Source of the DNA: Sycon ciliatum
Taxonomy: Eukaryota > Porifera > Calcarea > Leucosolenida > Sycettidae
DNA length: 64,000 nt
Assembly (NCBI RefSeq): GCF_964019385.1
Contig: NC_088647.1
Location: 2,147,985-2,211,984, forward strand
Reading direction: 5' to 3'
Part shown: positions 1 to 9,950 of the stretch, piece after piece
How positions within the stretch are numbered: position 1 is the stretch's first letter
How the letters are laid out: every line of letters starts with the position of its first letter
The notes under the pieces: model-generated
The model's input: only the letters and a program-made list of their open reading frames with translations
Told to the model about the DNA's origin: nothing
The model's database searches: none
Translations under genes and position numbers: made by a program

Positions 1-73
1 TATGAAATGATATACTCCTCCATACTCATCACACATCCATCTTCCCATGTATATCAATGCATACATTCCTAAT

Positions 74-3000
74 GATCAAAACTAAAAGTAAAGTGGCTCA
101 GAACTGGACAATTCACATCCCAACGGCTGCTAACTAAGGCGATCAGAAATACTGAATCGCCTAGTCAACAACTCAATGCAATGGAAAACATCCGGTTCTG
201 AACAGAGGAAAGCTTTTGCTGTAGACCACAAAAGCCAGTTGATCCGCAGTGACAGCCAATATGGCTACAGTTTTGCAGAATCTTTGCATCTGACCAACAT
301 TGGATACGAAGTTGCATTCTGGTTTGCCTAACTACCAATCATCCCAAATTTTGACCTACAATAATTTGCCCACAACCCTTTCTCAATACATGCGTCAGAA
401 CAGATAGCCATATCATCACAGGACAGCACAACACATGGCTATCCTGAATACCTATAGCCACCTCTATTCATCATATTCATGTAACACCCGACCGCACTGA
501 TCTTCAACTAAATAAAACAGTGGTGCACTTGCCTTATAATATTTTCTGTATGGTCTCGTGTTACTGATGCTGGAGACATGTTCAATTATACCTGTGCAGA
601 AAATAATGGAAAAATCGAAAAAGAAAAGGCCAACTTTTCGAAACTCATATTCATCATTCACCATATTTGGGGCAGAATGCTGCTCCTTGTTCATGACCCA
701 GACCATCAATTATCACGGGCGAGTGTAAAAATTACAACTCCCAGATGTCCTGGTCTCCTGGCCATGCTCAATCCCAGCCAAAAACACACTCACTACAAAC
801 CGACATGCAACACCACACAGATCAACAGAGAGTAGAGAACTGCCCAACTCGTGTTTTACTGTGTTTTCGTCACGTGTTTCTAGCAGTATTCCACCCCCTT
901 AATTATTCGTCATTGGTAGTATTCTGAAGGAGCAAAACCTCATTTGTCTACTACACATATAGTAAATCGCCCGAAATTCGTGTCACTAAATTTTCGCTAT
1001 TTCTTAGAACCAGCAAGTTTGCAATTGCAAAATTTCGCGAAGCATTGGGGCCACCTGCCTTATACCCACGGTTGAAGTTTGATTTCACGCTGGTTCATAT
1101 CCACGTTATGATCCTCTTGCGGAAATAGGGAACATTTATCTGCTGGAAATACTAGGCAGCTTACAGTGGACAAAAGTCACTTTAGGAATTGTGCAACAGA
1201 AGGCTGTAAGTGATCCCAGTCAGATTTTTTACTCAGATTTTAGATGTTATTATTCGTATAACAGGAGGAATCCCATTCACATACAAACTAGTTGCTGGTT
1301 GTACTTATTAATTTTATGAAACTGACCTCCTTAACTCCAAAACAGTCTCTTTACTGCGGTTCAATTTAAAAAAAAACTAAATTTCTCGGGCCTGGCCCAT
1401 CATCAGGATACTTACTAGAAGCAAACAATGACCAAGAATGGCGGCATAGCTATAGGACTGCATTGCTATAGGGCTGCATGCTTCAGACCTGGCACTGCAA
1501 AGAGCAGGCCATGGCCAGACCCCATGCACCAGTCCAGTCTTGTACCAGTGTGAGGGGCCCAGCAGTGTCATCATCAGCAACAGCAGCACACGCACGGTTC
1601 AATAACCAAATAATTTAACACTTCCTTCTTATCCAACTGACAACCGCTCTATTCGGGCAGCTGCTATTCATAGCAACTCCTTGTCTCCGAATATGAAAAC
1701 AAATAATATATGAAAATTATTATGTGCTGTTAATTGACACCTTCACTAGCTTTCACACAAGCCAAATGAACAAAGAAATGAAAAGAATGGGAAGAATGGG
1801 AAGGCTACAATGGTTACATCTTCATTGCATTATTGGTCACGGTCCCATACTTGTTGTAGTCTAGTAGCAGCACACATACTTTTTGTTACATGAGGTCAGC
1901 AGCTAAAAACCCATCTTACACCATAGTCTCACACAGCAATGCTCATTTCTTCTTTCTCTGCATCTTTCCACATCTCCATTCCATTCCGCCATTGTCTATG
2001 TTTGCACATACACTCCAGAGTACCCATCACAAATCAGAGCGGTTCCCTACCCGCATTTAGTCTCAATGCACAATTGAACCTCTCACATGGTATATGTACC
2101 ACAACATCATCCGGTGTATCAAAAGTCAAAACACATTTTCACACGTGTGTGTACAATGCCGGTCTATAAATGCATCAGAACAATCACCGGAAGGAAACCC
2201 GGCTGATGTCCTCACAGAGTGTGAAGAGATCATAGCTTGTAATCTACAGGTGATGATGTCATCATATGCACACATTACTTGGGATACTGCTAAACATTCC
2301 AATATAATTCTTTATCTAGACCGGCTCGTGTCGTACACTTAAACAAATCCGCTGGTTCCCTTCAATGACATCAATGACATCAACTGCATAACCTTCATAA
2401 ACTTTCCCCCGATCAAGCGGATGTTTATAAAACTATGTTACCCACCTCATTTCGCCTAGATCAACACCACACCAGTCACATTTTACAAACATTTCCCTTA
2501 CCACCCGGCTGCTATTGTTCCCATGCTGAACCCTGTCGAAATGGCTATCTTGAACAGATCCCTGTCTAGATCTGGCATGGAATGTGTGAAAACGTTACAC
2601 GGGCGGTAATACCGTATTCAATATTTGCTCTCACCGGCCAGGAAACGTAGAACCAATATACTCCGTCAATAGTGCTTACAATATTATTCCCTCTCGGTAA
2701 TGACCACCCCTAGATGTAGAAATAACTCCGCAGGAAAGACATCTGCCAGATGCAAACAAAAAGTACAGTGAAAAGTACATCACAATTATCAATGGAATTC
2801 GTGACTAAAGAGAATGATGAAACTACAATAGGATTTATACACTTGGAGTGGAACAGCGAGGATACAAGCATAGTGACCTATAGTATCACCTATAGTTTAT
2901 TACCTGTGCAACTTGTTCCTAGGTTTGTGCTATTTTTCTTACTATGCTTGTATCCTCGCTGTTCCACTCCAAGTGTATAAATCCTATTAAAAGAACATCA

Positions 3001-3361
3001 ACTTGACCTAGTGTGATTTCCATACTAGATCGTATTTGTCGGAGAATAGTGCGCACTTTAGATGCACTATTTAAGCATCCAAACCACAGGTTTCAAAGCG
3101 AATACGAAAATGCTTTCACTTAAATAAAAGTAGTGTTATTCATCAAACTGTTGGGGTAATGCCTTTATATTTCAAGAAAAGTACAGCTCATCTTTTCTAA
3201 CAACATGTCACTTTTTAAGCTCAAAAGGCCATGTGTTGCTTCAGATATGCCTACTGCATGGTAAGGCTCTTTCAGGCACAATATCATCATAAGCAACCGT
3301 TATAAACGTATACACCTCCATACTCATTACTCACTATTCTTTCAATTCATACATTCTCAAT
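74..3361 (+). repeat. Macrosatellite unit 1
   Basis: Nearly full-length copy of about 3.3 kb. It carries the GGATACGAAGTTGCATTC variant (subtype A) in its first half. Its only clear insertion is the hairpin-bearing segment at 2777-2988. No coding region is supported. Bases 1-73 are the end of the preceding unit. Confidence 0.85.
2777..2988. repeat. Insertion containing a perfect 48-bp inverted repeat
   Basis: Other units read AAAAGTACATCAACTTGAC across this point. Here the sequence departs after AAAAGTACATCA and returns at AAAAGAACATCAACTTGAC, so a 12-bp near-duplication flanks about 213 bp of extra DNA. Bases 2827-2874 are the exact reverse complement of 2941-2988, with a 66-nt spacer. A transcript through it would fold into a 48-bp perfect hairpin. 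No protein or known element family was recognised. Confidence 0.85.
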
Positions 3362-4568
3362 GATCAAAACAAAAAGTAAGTAGCTCAGAACTGGACAATT
3401 CACATCTCAATGGCTGCTAACTAAGGCCATCGGATATACTGAATCGCCTAGTCAACAACTAAATGGAATGGAAAACATCCAGTTCTGAACAGAGAGAAAA
3501 GCTTTTGCAGAAGGAAACAAAAGCCAGATGATCAGTGACAGCCAATATGGCTACAGTTTTGCAGAAATTTACGCATCAGACCAACATGGATTTAGGAATT
3601 TTGTTCTGGATTGCATGGCTACCAATCTTTCCTAATTTTGAAATACATTTTGTCTACAACCTTTTCCCAATACATGCGTCAGAACAGATAGCCATATCAT
3701 CACAGGACGGCACAACATATGGCTATCGTGAACACCTATAGCCACCTCTATTCATCATGTGCATGCAAGCCCTGACAGCACTGATCTTCAACTAAAATTA
3801 ATAATACAGTGGTGCACTTGCCTTGTAATATCTTGTGTATGGTCTCATGTTTCTGATGCTGGAGGCAAGTTGAATTGTGCCTGTGCAGAAAGTAATGGAA
3901 AAATCGAAAAAGCAGAGGCCAAGTTCTCAAAAATGATATTCCTTTTGCACCTATTTTGGGTGATTCTGGCCGCTGAGATGGCTGCTCCTTGTTTATGACC
4001 CAGGCCAGCAATCATACCACGGGCGAGTGTAAAAATTACAACTCCCAGATGTCCTGGTTTCCTGGCCATGCTCAGTGCCAGCCAAAACCACACTCTGCGC
4101 AGACTACAAACCCACATGCAACACCAAATAGAGCAACAGAGAGCAGAGAACTGACCAGCTTGCTGTATTTTCGTCACGTGCTTTCTACCAGTATTTCCCC
4201 CATTATTATTTGTAAATGGCAGTATTTTGAAGAAGCAAAACCTCATTGTCTAGTAGACATGTAGCATATATTATGTAAATCGCCCAAAATCGTCTCTAAA
4301 ATTTTTCGCTCTTTCTTAGAACCAACGAGTTTGCAATTGCAAAGATTCGCGAAGCATTGGAGCCACCTACATTATACCCACGGTTGAAGTTTGATTTCAT
4401 GCTGGTGAATATTCGCATTATGCTCTTCTCAGGAAATAGAGAACAATTGGTAAGTTACAGTAGACATTGGACACTTCAGGAATTGTGCAACAGAAGGCCG
4501 TAAGTTTTCAAAATCAAATCTTTCATTCATTTCTTATCCAAATGTTATATTTTATATTCATACTCAAT

Positions 4569-4612
4569 CTGCGGACAGAACTGTTTCGTCCTTTGTGGAC
4601 TCGTCAGCGCAG
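4569..4612 (-). ncRNA. Type I hammerhead self-cleaving ribozyme
   Basis: Read on the minus strand from 4612 to 4569, every element of the fold is present. Helix I is CUGCG (4612-4608) pairing with CGCAG (4573-4569). The core is CUGACGA (4607-4601; position 7 is the tolerated variable one). Helix II is GUCC (4600-4597) with GGAC (4591-4588) around loop ACAAA. The GAAA core is 4587-4584. Helix III is CAG with CUG closed by a UU loop, plus the A15.1-U16.1 pair. The cleavage site is GUC, with C17 at the complement of 4574. So short a helix III is typical of retrozyme and Penelope-type hammerheads, which often act as dimers. Activity is inferred and untested. Confidence 0.88.
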
Positions 4613-4777
4613 CACAGAGAAAATGAGGCCCAACCTGATAGCAATGGCCCGAACGAACGTACCTTGCCAGAGTGCTCAAACTGACAAGTCAGTGAGCTCT
4701 GCATAAAGCAAACAGCAAAGGCACTACCCCACGCAAGAGTGCTCAACTGCTACAAGAGCAGGAGCGAAATACTCAAA

Positions 4778-4807
4778 CTGCGGACAGAACTGTTTCGTCC
4801 TTTGTGG
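4778..4807 (-). ncRNA. Partial hammerhead ribozyme at the upstream end of the retrozyme
   Basis: This second copy of the ribozyme sequence has helix III, the GAAA core, the cleavage site and one strand of helix II. It is cut off before the CUGANGA core and the 5' strand of helix I. It cannot fold alone and marks the incomplete second monomer of the insertion. Confidence 0.8.
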
Positions 4808-5412
4808 ATATTTTATATTCATATAAAGTTGCTTTTGTACTTTTTCATGAAACTTAAAACAGTCTCTTTACTTCTGCTCAATTTTGTATTACACCACACT
4901 TTTCGGGTCTGAACCATCATGGGGGTACTGACTAGAACCAACGACCAAGAATGGCGGCATGGCTATAGCCTAGGGCTGCATGGCTGTAGCGCTGCATGCT
5001 TCAGGCCTGGCACTGCAAAGAGCAGGCCGTGGTCAGACCCCATGCACCAGTCCAGTCTTGTACCAGTGTGAGGGACCCAGCAGTATCATCATCAGCAAAA
5101 GCAGCACACGCACCGTTCAATAATCAAATATTTGAACACTTCCTTTTTCATCAACTTAGAGCCGCTCTATTCGGGCAGCAGCTATTCATAGCAACTGAAT
5201 AGATTGGTTGTCAGTTGACAAACCTCCTTTTCTCCTGCTATGAAAAAAAACATGAAAATGGGAAGGCTGCAATAGTAACGAGAGAGCTTGGAAGCTCAGG
5301 GCCCTGCGCTATGCTTTGTTGCCTAGCTCCTCGTGCATGTTGTTAGAACTGATGGAGATGCTTTTTCCTTTGATTAGCTACATCATTGTATTGCAAAAAC
5401 GTTTCAATGAGA

Positions 5413-6117
5413 TACTGAAGTAACGTCTTCTGCATAGCTATGGGACCGGCGCTGACTCTGCCGATCAAGGGCGTTCTGGAGTCGACGGGATGTCTGTCCT
5501 GACGGTTCCTGGGACCGGCGCTGACTCTGCCGATCACGGGCGTTTATCTTCTTCTTATTATTATACTGACGGTAACTAACATCCATTCTGATTGCATTTA
5601 CTCATCTCCCTACTTCGTATTTCTTTCCAGAAAATCTCCCCATACAGCAGGGTTTACATAATATGACTCCCTGCTATACGTCTACATGACTGTATAAACG
5701 TTATAATTATTATGCTATCCGCCTACATGCGATTCCCGGGCTGGTCGACAGGCGGCCCAGCCAGCCTGCTAGTGGGATCTCGGCCTCGCACACAAATCCA
5801 CACAAAATGTTACTGCACTGAATGCATTCCCCCGATACACTTCGCATATATACTCATTCTCTTGATGGTACCGTACTCTTGATGGTACGGGACAGGTACG
5901 GGATAGCGCCAGGCATGTCGATGGCACAAACAAACAAAAATATTGTGGCCAGCTGTCTTTGCTGGTACGGTACAGTACGGGACAGATACGGGATAGATAC
6001 GGGATAGCGCCAGGCGTGACACAAACAAACAAACAAACAAACAAACACCAAATTAAAGCTGTGTGGACCCTGGCTAGCGCCAGACGTTACTGAAGTAACA
6101 TCTGCATAGCTACGGGA
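5413..6117. repeat. Composite insertion with flanking 30-bp direct repeat and internal tandem repeats
   Basis: TACTGAAGTAAC followed by TGCATAGCTA and GGGA occurs at 5413-5445 and again at 6088-6117, bracketing about 650 bp of DNA absent from other units. Inside, a block beginning GGGACCGGCGCTGACTCTGC is repeated at 5442-5475 and 5511-5544 (offset 69). A run of GGTACGGGA/GATACGGGATAGCGCCAGG repeats spans 5860-6015. No protein domain is recognisable. The flanking repeat may be an unusually long target duplication or the trace of recombination. Confidence 0.55.
6020..6046 (+). repeat. (CAAA)n microsatellite
   Basis: Six to seven consecutive CAAA units at the right side of the composite insertion. 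Confidence 0.9.
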
Positions 6118-6499
6118 ATGATTAAATCCTCATTACATATGTCACTTTCCCATACTTGTTGTTGCTGTAGCTTTCTCTGCATCTTTCCACGTCTTTACAT
6201 CTTCAAATTCATCTTTGCACATACACTCCAGAGTACACATCACCAATCAGAGCGGTTCCCTGCCCGCACTTTGTCTAAATGCAGAATTGACCCTCTCACA
6301 TCGTATGTGTACCACATCATCCGGTGTATCCAAAGTCAAAACACACTCTCACAAGTGTGTGTACAATGCTGGTCTCTGAATGCATCAGAAAAATCACCAG
6401 AAGCAAACCTGGCCGTTGTCCTCACAGAGTGTGAATAGATCATAGCTTGTAAGCTACAGGTGATGATGTCATCATATGCACACACAGAACAACGAATAC

Positions 6500-6930
6500 A
6501 AGTTATGGCAAGTGAACGGCCATGTTCATGGTTGACGAAGACATCTATGTACATGTTCATGGCAGCAAATGCGGTAGTAGCATCAGCAGCAGTAGTAGCA
6601 CCAGCAGCAGCAACAACATCAAAAAACGCAAAGCCTTTTTACTTACACCGAGTCACTAGCATATTTCTTGTCTTGCAAACAATACTTTTCATTCCAGAAG
6701 TAGTTCAACAACGCAGGCTACCTCCTACTCAGTCACCAACATCACATGGAGCAGACACCCCACCAGTCCGCAGACAACAATCTCCTGAGATCACCAAGAA
6801 CAGGGACAAAATATAAGATATAAATACATCACAAAATTGCACATTATATTTACATAACTTTGCATTCTTTACTAGTGTCCTTCTAGTGTCCTTCAAGTTA
6901 CACTAGAAAAAAAGAGAAATGAAAATTTAA
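6500..6930 (+). repeat. Alternative module with GCA-rich tract (copy 1)
   Basis: Starts near ATGGCAAGTGAACGGCCATG and includes a GCAGCAGTAGTAGCA-type tract at about 6563-6620. It is closely repeated at 47542-47995, and a more diverged relative lies at 35770-35960. A short echo of its first part (CCATGTCCACAGCTGACC) is at 62725-62745. It replaces the usual unit end in those copies. No coding sequence is supported. Confidence 0.7.
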
Positions 6931-6931
6931 T

Positions 6932-7935
6932 CTTGGCACCAACAACAGCCTAACCTTCCCCATGGCATGTTGTTCTGTGTCAACACGTCTGCCTCCACAG
7001 TATTGGCGGTACTTAACCCTTTACCTTCCGTGTGTACAATAATCGACCGAATTTGGTCGATGGACATGCATGCACTAAAACATTCGTAACTCGATCAATT
7101 CTTGATGGAATCTCTCAAACTAAATATGAAGGAAGAAGCCGAAGAGCCCAGCTGTTCATTGCAACAATCGGCAAAGAGCTGCGATGCCGCATTCCAAAGA
7201 TATCACACTCGACATTTCACCCACGGCAAAAGTCGATTTTTTTCTGAGTGACTGGCCTTGAGCTGGAGATTTTCCCTCTCCTGACATGCTGAGTGTCCTG
7301 GGCATGCTGTGAGCGCGTGGGCAGCATAAAAAGAAACTCAGGAAAACAAATTTGAAATGTTCACGATGAAGGGGTGAGAAATGGCTGACGAGGAGAGAAT
7401 TTTCTCGGATACCCAGCGATGGGGAGCATTTGAAGCACCCTGGCGTTGGATATGTGATCTCAGCAGTGTCCAGTTTGAGCTCATTGTACGCAGCTCGTGG
7501 AGAGCTTTCCAGAATGCCCAAGAGTGTGAAAATTGGTTGATAAGAACCAAAGATATTCTCAGAATGAGGTGAGAAATATCGCATTTGGAACTGCCTGGTA
7601 ATTTTGGTCAGAAGGTAAAGGGTTAATACTCTCAGCACATTCAGTGGCTGACTCCTCCTACGCGTACATATGTACAGTGTTTCCAGGTTGCCGGGAATCC
7701 CCTTGTGGCATGCAGCGCAGATGCCGAAACCTTTTGAAAAGATGTCTTTTAATACGAAATTCGTAGATGTGAATGAACAAGAACACATTGACAATGGTCA
7801 TGTAAAGTTCCAGATAGGGCCTCTCCGACGCTTGGAATTTGAAGATCTCCTCAAACCTTTTTGCGGGGCTTTCCGTTGTACCGCAAGCTGAAACAGTGCT
7901 GTAAGGTGTTCATGGCGCATTTCGTACGCATACAT
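6932..7935. mobile_element. About 1-kb insertion of unknown type, host to a TTAA element
   Basis: The paralogous copy near 47,990 reads directly from AATTTAAT into GTATATCCTCC. Here about 1 kb separates the same two sequences. The outer parts (6932-7012 and 7627-7935) show no clear terminal repeats or protein domain. The inner part is the TTAA-flanked element at 7013-7626. Confidence 0.6.
7013..7626. mobile_element. Non-autonomous TTAA transposon (piggyBac type)
   Basis: The ends read TTAACCCTTTACCTTC (7013-7028) and its exact reverse complement at 7611-7626. That is a TTAA target duplication followed by 12-bp inverted repeats beginning CCC. TTAA plus CCC ends is the hallmark of piggyBac elements; Kolobok also uses TTAA. 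The 614-bp interior encodes no recognisable transposase. The reading frames across it, including a 212-codon minus-strand one running past the element edge, look fortuitous. Confidence 0.75.
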
Positions 7936-7984
7936 GTATATCCTCCACAACACTGGTGTTGGTCAAATATTAATTGCTGATCTC

Positions 7985-8215
7985 AATGTAGTAGTAGGGT
8001 CCAGACGACAGGCTATGGGTACGACACAGCAGTGCAGTGCTACTAGTATTATCAAATAAGACTGTTAGGTCTTGGTTACTGGGCAAAATGGTGCAAAAGA
8101 ACACGCTAAAGCCACCATGGAAGACTTGACGATAGCCAAAGCGCTCGACCAGACGTGGGTAAAAGATAAGCTGCATGATTATTGTATAGCTGCCAATTGC
8201 CCTAGCGTATTCCAT
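7985..8215 (-). pseudogene. Fragment resembling a major-facilitator transporter exon (copy 1)
   Basis: The minus-strand translation contains IMQLIFYPRLVERFGYRQ followed by a hydrophobic stretch. This resembles the helix-loop-helix of MFS transporters (a membrane segment followed by YPRL-x3-FG). Relative to the copy at 48021-48287 it has a deletion that shifts the frame after the second hydrophobic stretch. It is too short and broken to be a working gene. The family call is tentative and rests on the motif only. It sits inside the repeated module, so it was probably captured by the repeat. Confidence 0.35.
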
Positions 8216-8908
8216 GCAATTTGTCTACAACGTGTTCACAACCCTTCATGTCACTGCAGGGATGTCCGGCTGGCTCGCCTATGGCCCCACCACTTTTTCG
8301 CCCGACCACGACCTGAATACAGGAGTTTGCACCCTAATTTCTGAAAACACTCTTACTCATTTCACAACTTGCTTCAGACATACATACTGCATATACAGAC
8401 TAAAACGTAACTATTTCAATCACAATATCATCATTAGCAACTTTTCAAACTTATACTCCTCAATACTTATCACATATCCATCTTCCCATGTATATCAATG
8501 CATACATTCCCAATGATCAAAACAAAAAGTAAAGTGGCTCAGGACTGGACAATTCACATCTCAATGGCTGTTAACTAAGGCCATCAGAAATACTGGATCG
8601 CCTAGTCAACAACTCAATGCAATGGAAAACATCCGGTTCTGAACAGAGGAAAGCTTTTGCGGTAGATCACAAAAGCCAGTTGATCCGCAGTGACAGCCAA
8701 TATGGCTACAGTTTAGCAGAATCTTTGAATCTGACCAACGGATACGAAGTTGCATTCTGGTTTGCCTAACTACCAATCATCCCTAATTTTGACTTGCAAT
8801 TTGTCTACAACCTTTTCCCAATATATGCGTCAGAACAGATAGCCATATCATCACGGGACAGCACAACGCATGGCTATCCTGAATACCTATACATATATAT
8901 GGATTTAC

Positions 8909-9606
8909 AGTGACTCCCCAGCTGTCATTTGGCGGAACTCCTCTCCCACCAGATGAATCTGTGAAGGTGCTCGGAGTGACGTTTGATTCCAAACTGAGCT
9001 GCAGACTCCACCTTCGGCAACTGAGTGGCATCACGTGCTAAGCAGCGGCTGGGCCTCCTGCGGAAGGCAGCACCCCTCCTCATTCACGCGAGCAGGGTGA
9101 CTGTTTACAAAGGATTTGTCCGGCAAATGCTGGAATATGTCCCCCTTGCGTGGATGGGATCAGCTCCCTCACACCTGGCCATGCTGGATGCTGTCCAGCT
9201 CCGCGCCCTAAATGTCTTTGGCCCTGGTACCATTCTTGCCAGCCTCCTTGTTCGGCGAAAGGTCTCTGCTCTCAGCCTACTGTACAAACTGATGTGTGGT
9301 CATGGTCTGCCTCAAGTTGCAGCCATGTGTCCCCCGCCGGCTATACCGCCACGTCATCGCTGCACACGAGCAGCCCAAGCACAGCACCATCCCCACCAGC
9401 TTGAGCTGAATCTCTCGCCACGAGCTCCTGATTACCTTCTGCGCTCTTTCCCATACTGCATCGTGCCAGTGTGCAATAGACTACCACAGGCAATTCTGGA
9501 CAAGCAGCCAGCCCGGAAACACCTGCAGAGCTTCAAGATTGCTGCATACCGTCGTCACCTGCAACAGAGTGACTGGTACATGTGCTTTGCTCATGACTGC
9601 TGCTAG
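8909..9606 (+). pseudogene. Non-LTR retrotransposon reverse transcriptase, C-terminal fragment (frameshifted)
   Basis: Two frames make one protein fragment. The first (to about 9030) contains VKVLGVTFDSKLS, a motif found near the end of the RT domain in LINE ORF2 proteins. The second, from 9025 to 9606, contains KQRLGLLRKA, VYKGFVRQMLEYVPLAWMG, and further on FPYCIVPVCNRLPQAIL, matching the conserved RT-thumb and C-terminal pattern (YKGFVRP-x-EY-P-x-WMG; WNxLP) of Jockey/CR1-like elements. A single frameshift near 9030 joins them. The endonuclease and the RT catalytic centre are absent, so it is dead by truncation. The clade assignment is approximate. Confidence 0.8.
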
Positions 9607-9772
9607 CCATGCACATGTATCACACTGGCCTGCCATCAGTGGACGCAAATCATTATGTTGATCCTCTTCGAAAAGTAGCATTATAGTCATAGCGACGATA
9701 TGCTGCTGAACTCTTTCTCTATACTTATATCTCTCGACCTCTTTCACTCTCTTTCCCTCACTCACCAATCTC

Positions 9773-9831
9773 TCTCTTTCTCTCTCTCTTCTTTCTTGTG
9801 CACTCACTCTCTCCCTCTCTCTGTCTCTCTG

Positions 9832-9887
<56 letters not shown>

Positions 9888-9950
9888 ACTCACACTCTCT
9901 CTCTCAATCACTCACACTCTCTCTCACACTCTCTCTCTCTCTCTCTCTGC
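9773..9950 (+). repeat. (CT)n microsatellite
   Basis: Long CTCTCT tract with interruptions, purest at about 9834-9884. It creates open frames rich in Ser and Leu that are not genes. Confidence 0.95.

Larger units (their letters stand above)
4563..4807 (-). mobile_element. Retrozyme-like non-autonomous retroelement with hammerhead ribozyme
   Basis: A 245-bp insertion in unit 2 flanked by a perfect 16-bp target-site duplication, 4547-4562 and 4808-4823 (ATATTTTATATTCATA). Its two ends carry a 36-bp direct repeat (4563-4598 and 4772-4807, one mismatch) spaced 209 bp apart. It is therefore one 209-nt monomer plus a partial second copy. The repeat overlaps a complete hammerhead ribozyme on the minus strand. 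No reading frame is expected. Tandem monomers with type I hammerheads and very short helix III are the known layout of animal retrozymes and of ribozyme-bearing Penelope-like element ends. The small size and absence of any coding sequence favour a retrozyme. Confidence 0.8.
3362..8514 (+). repeat. Macrosatellite unit 2 (with insertions)
   Basis: Subtype B copy (GGATTTAGGAATTTTGTTC variant). Its body is interrupted by the retrozyme at 4563-4807, the composite insertion at 5413-6117 and the 6.9-7.9 kb insertion. From about 6500 it switches from the usual end of the unit to an alternative module shared with 47.5-48.4 kb, and rejoins the normal sequence near 8340. Confidence 0.8.

Noticed and set aside
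7156..7794. 212-codon minus-strand frame
   Set aside because: It crosses the edge of the TTAA element into unrelated sequence and shows no domain, so it is fortuitous.
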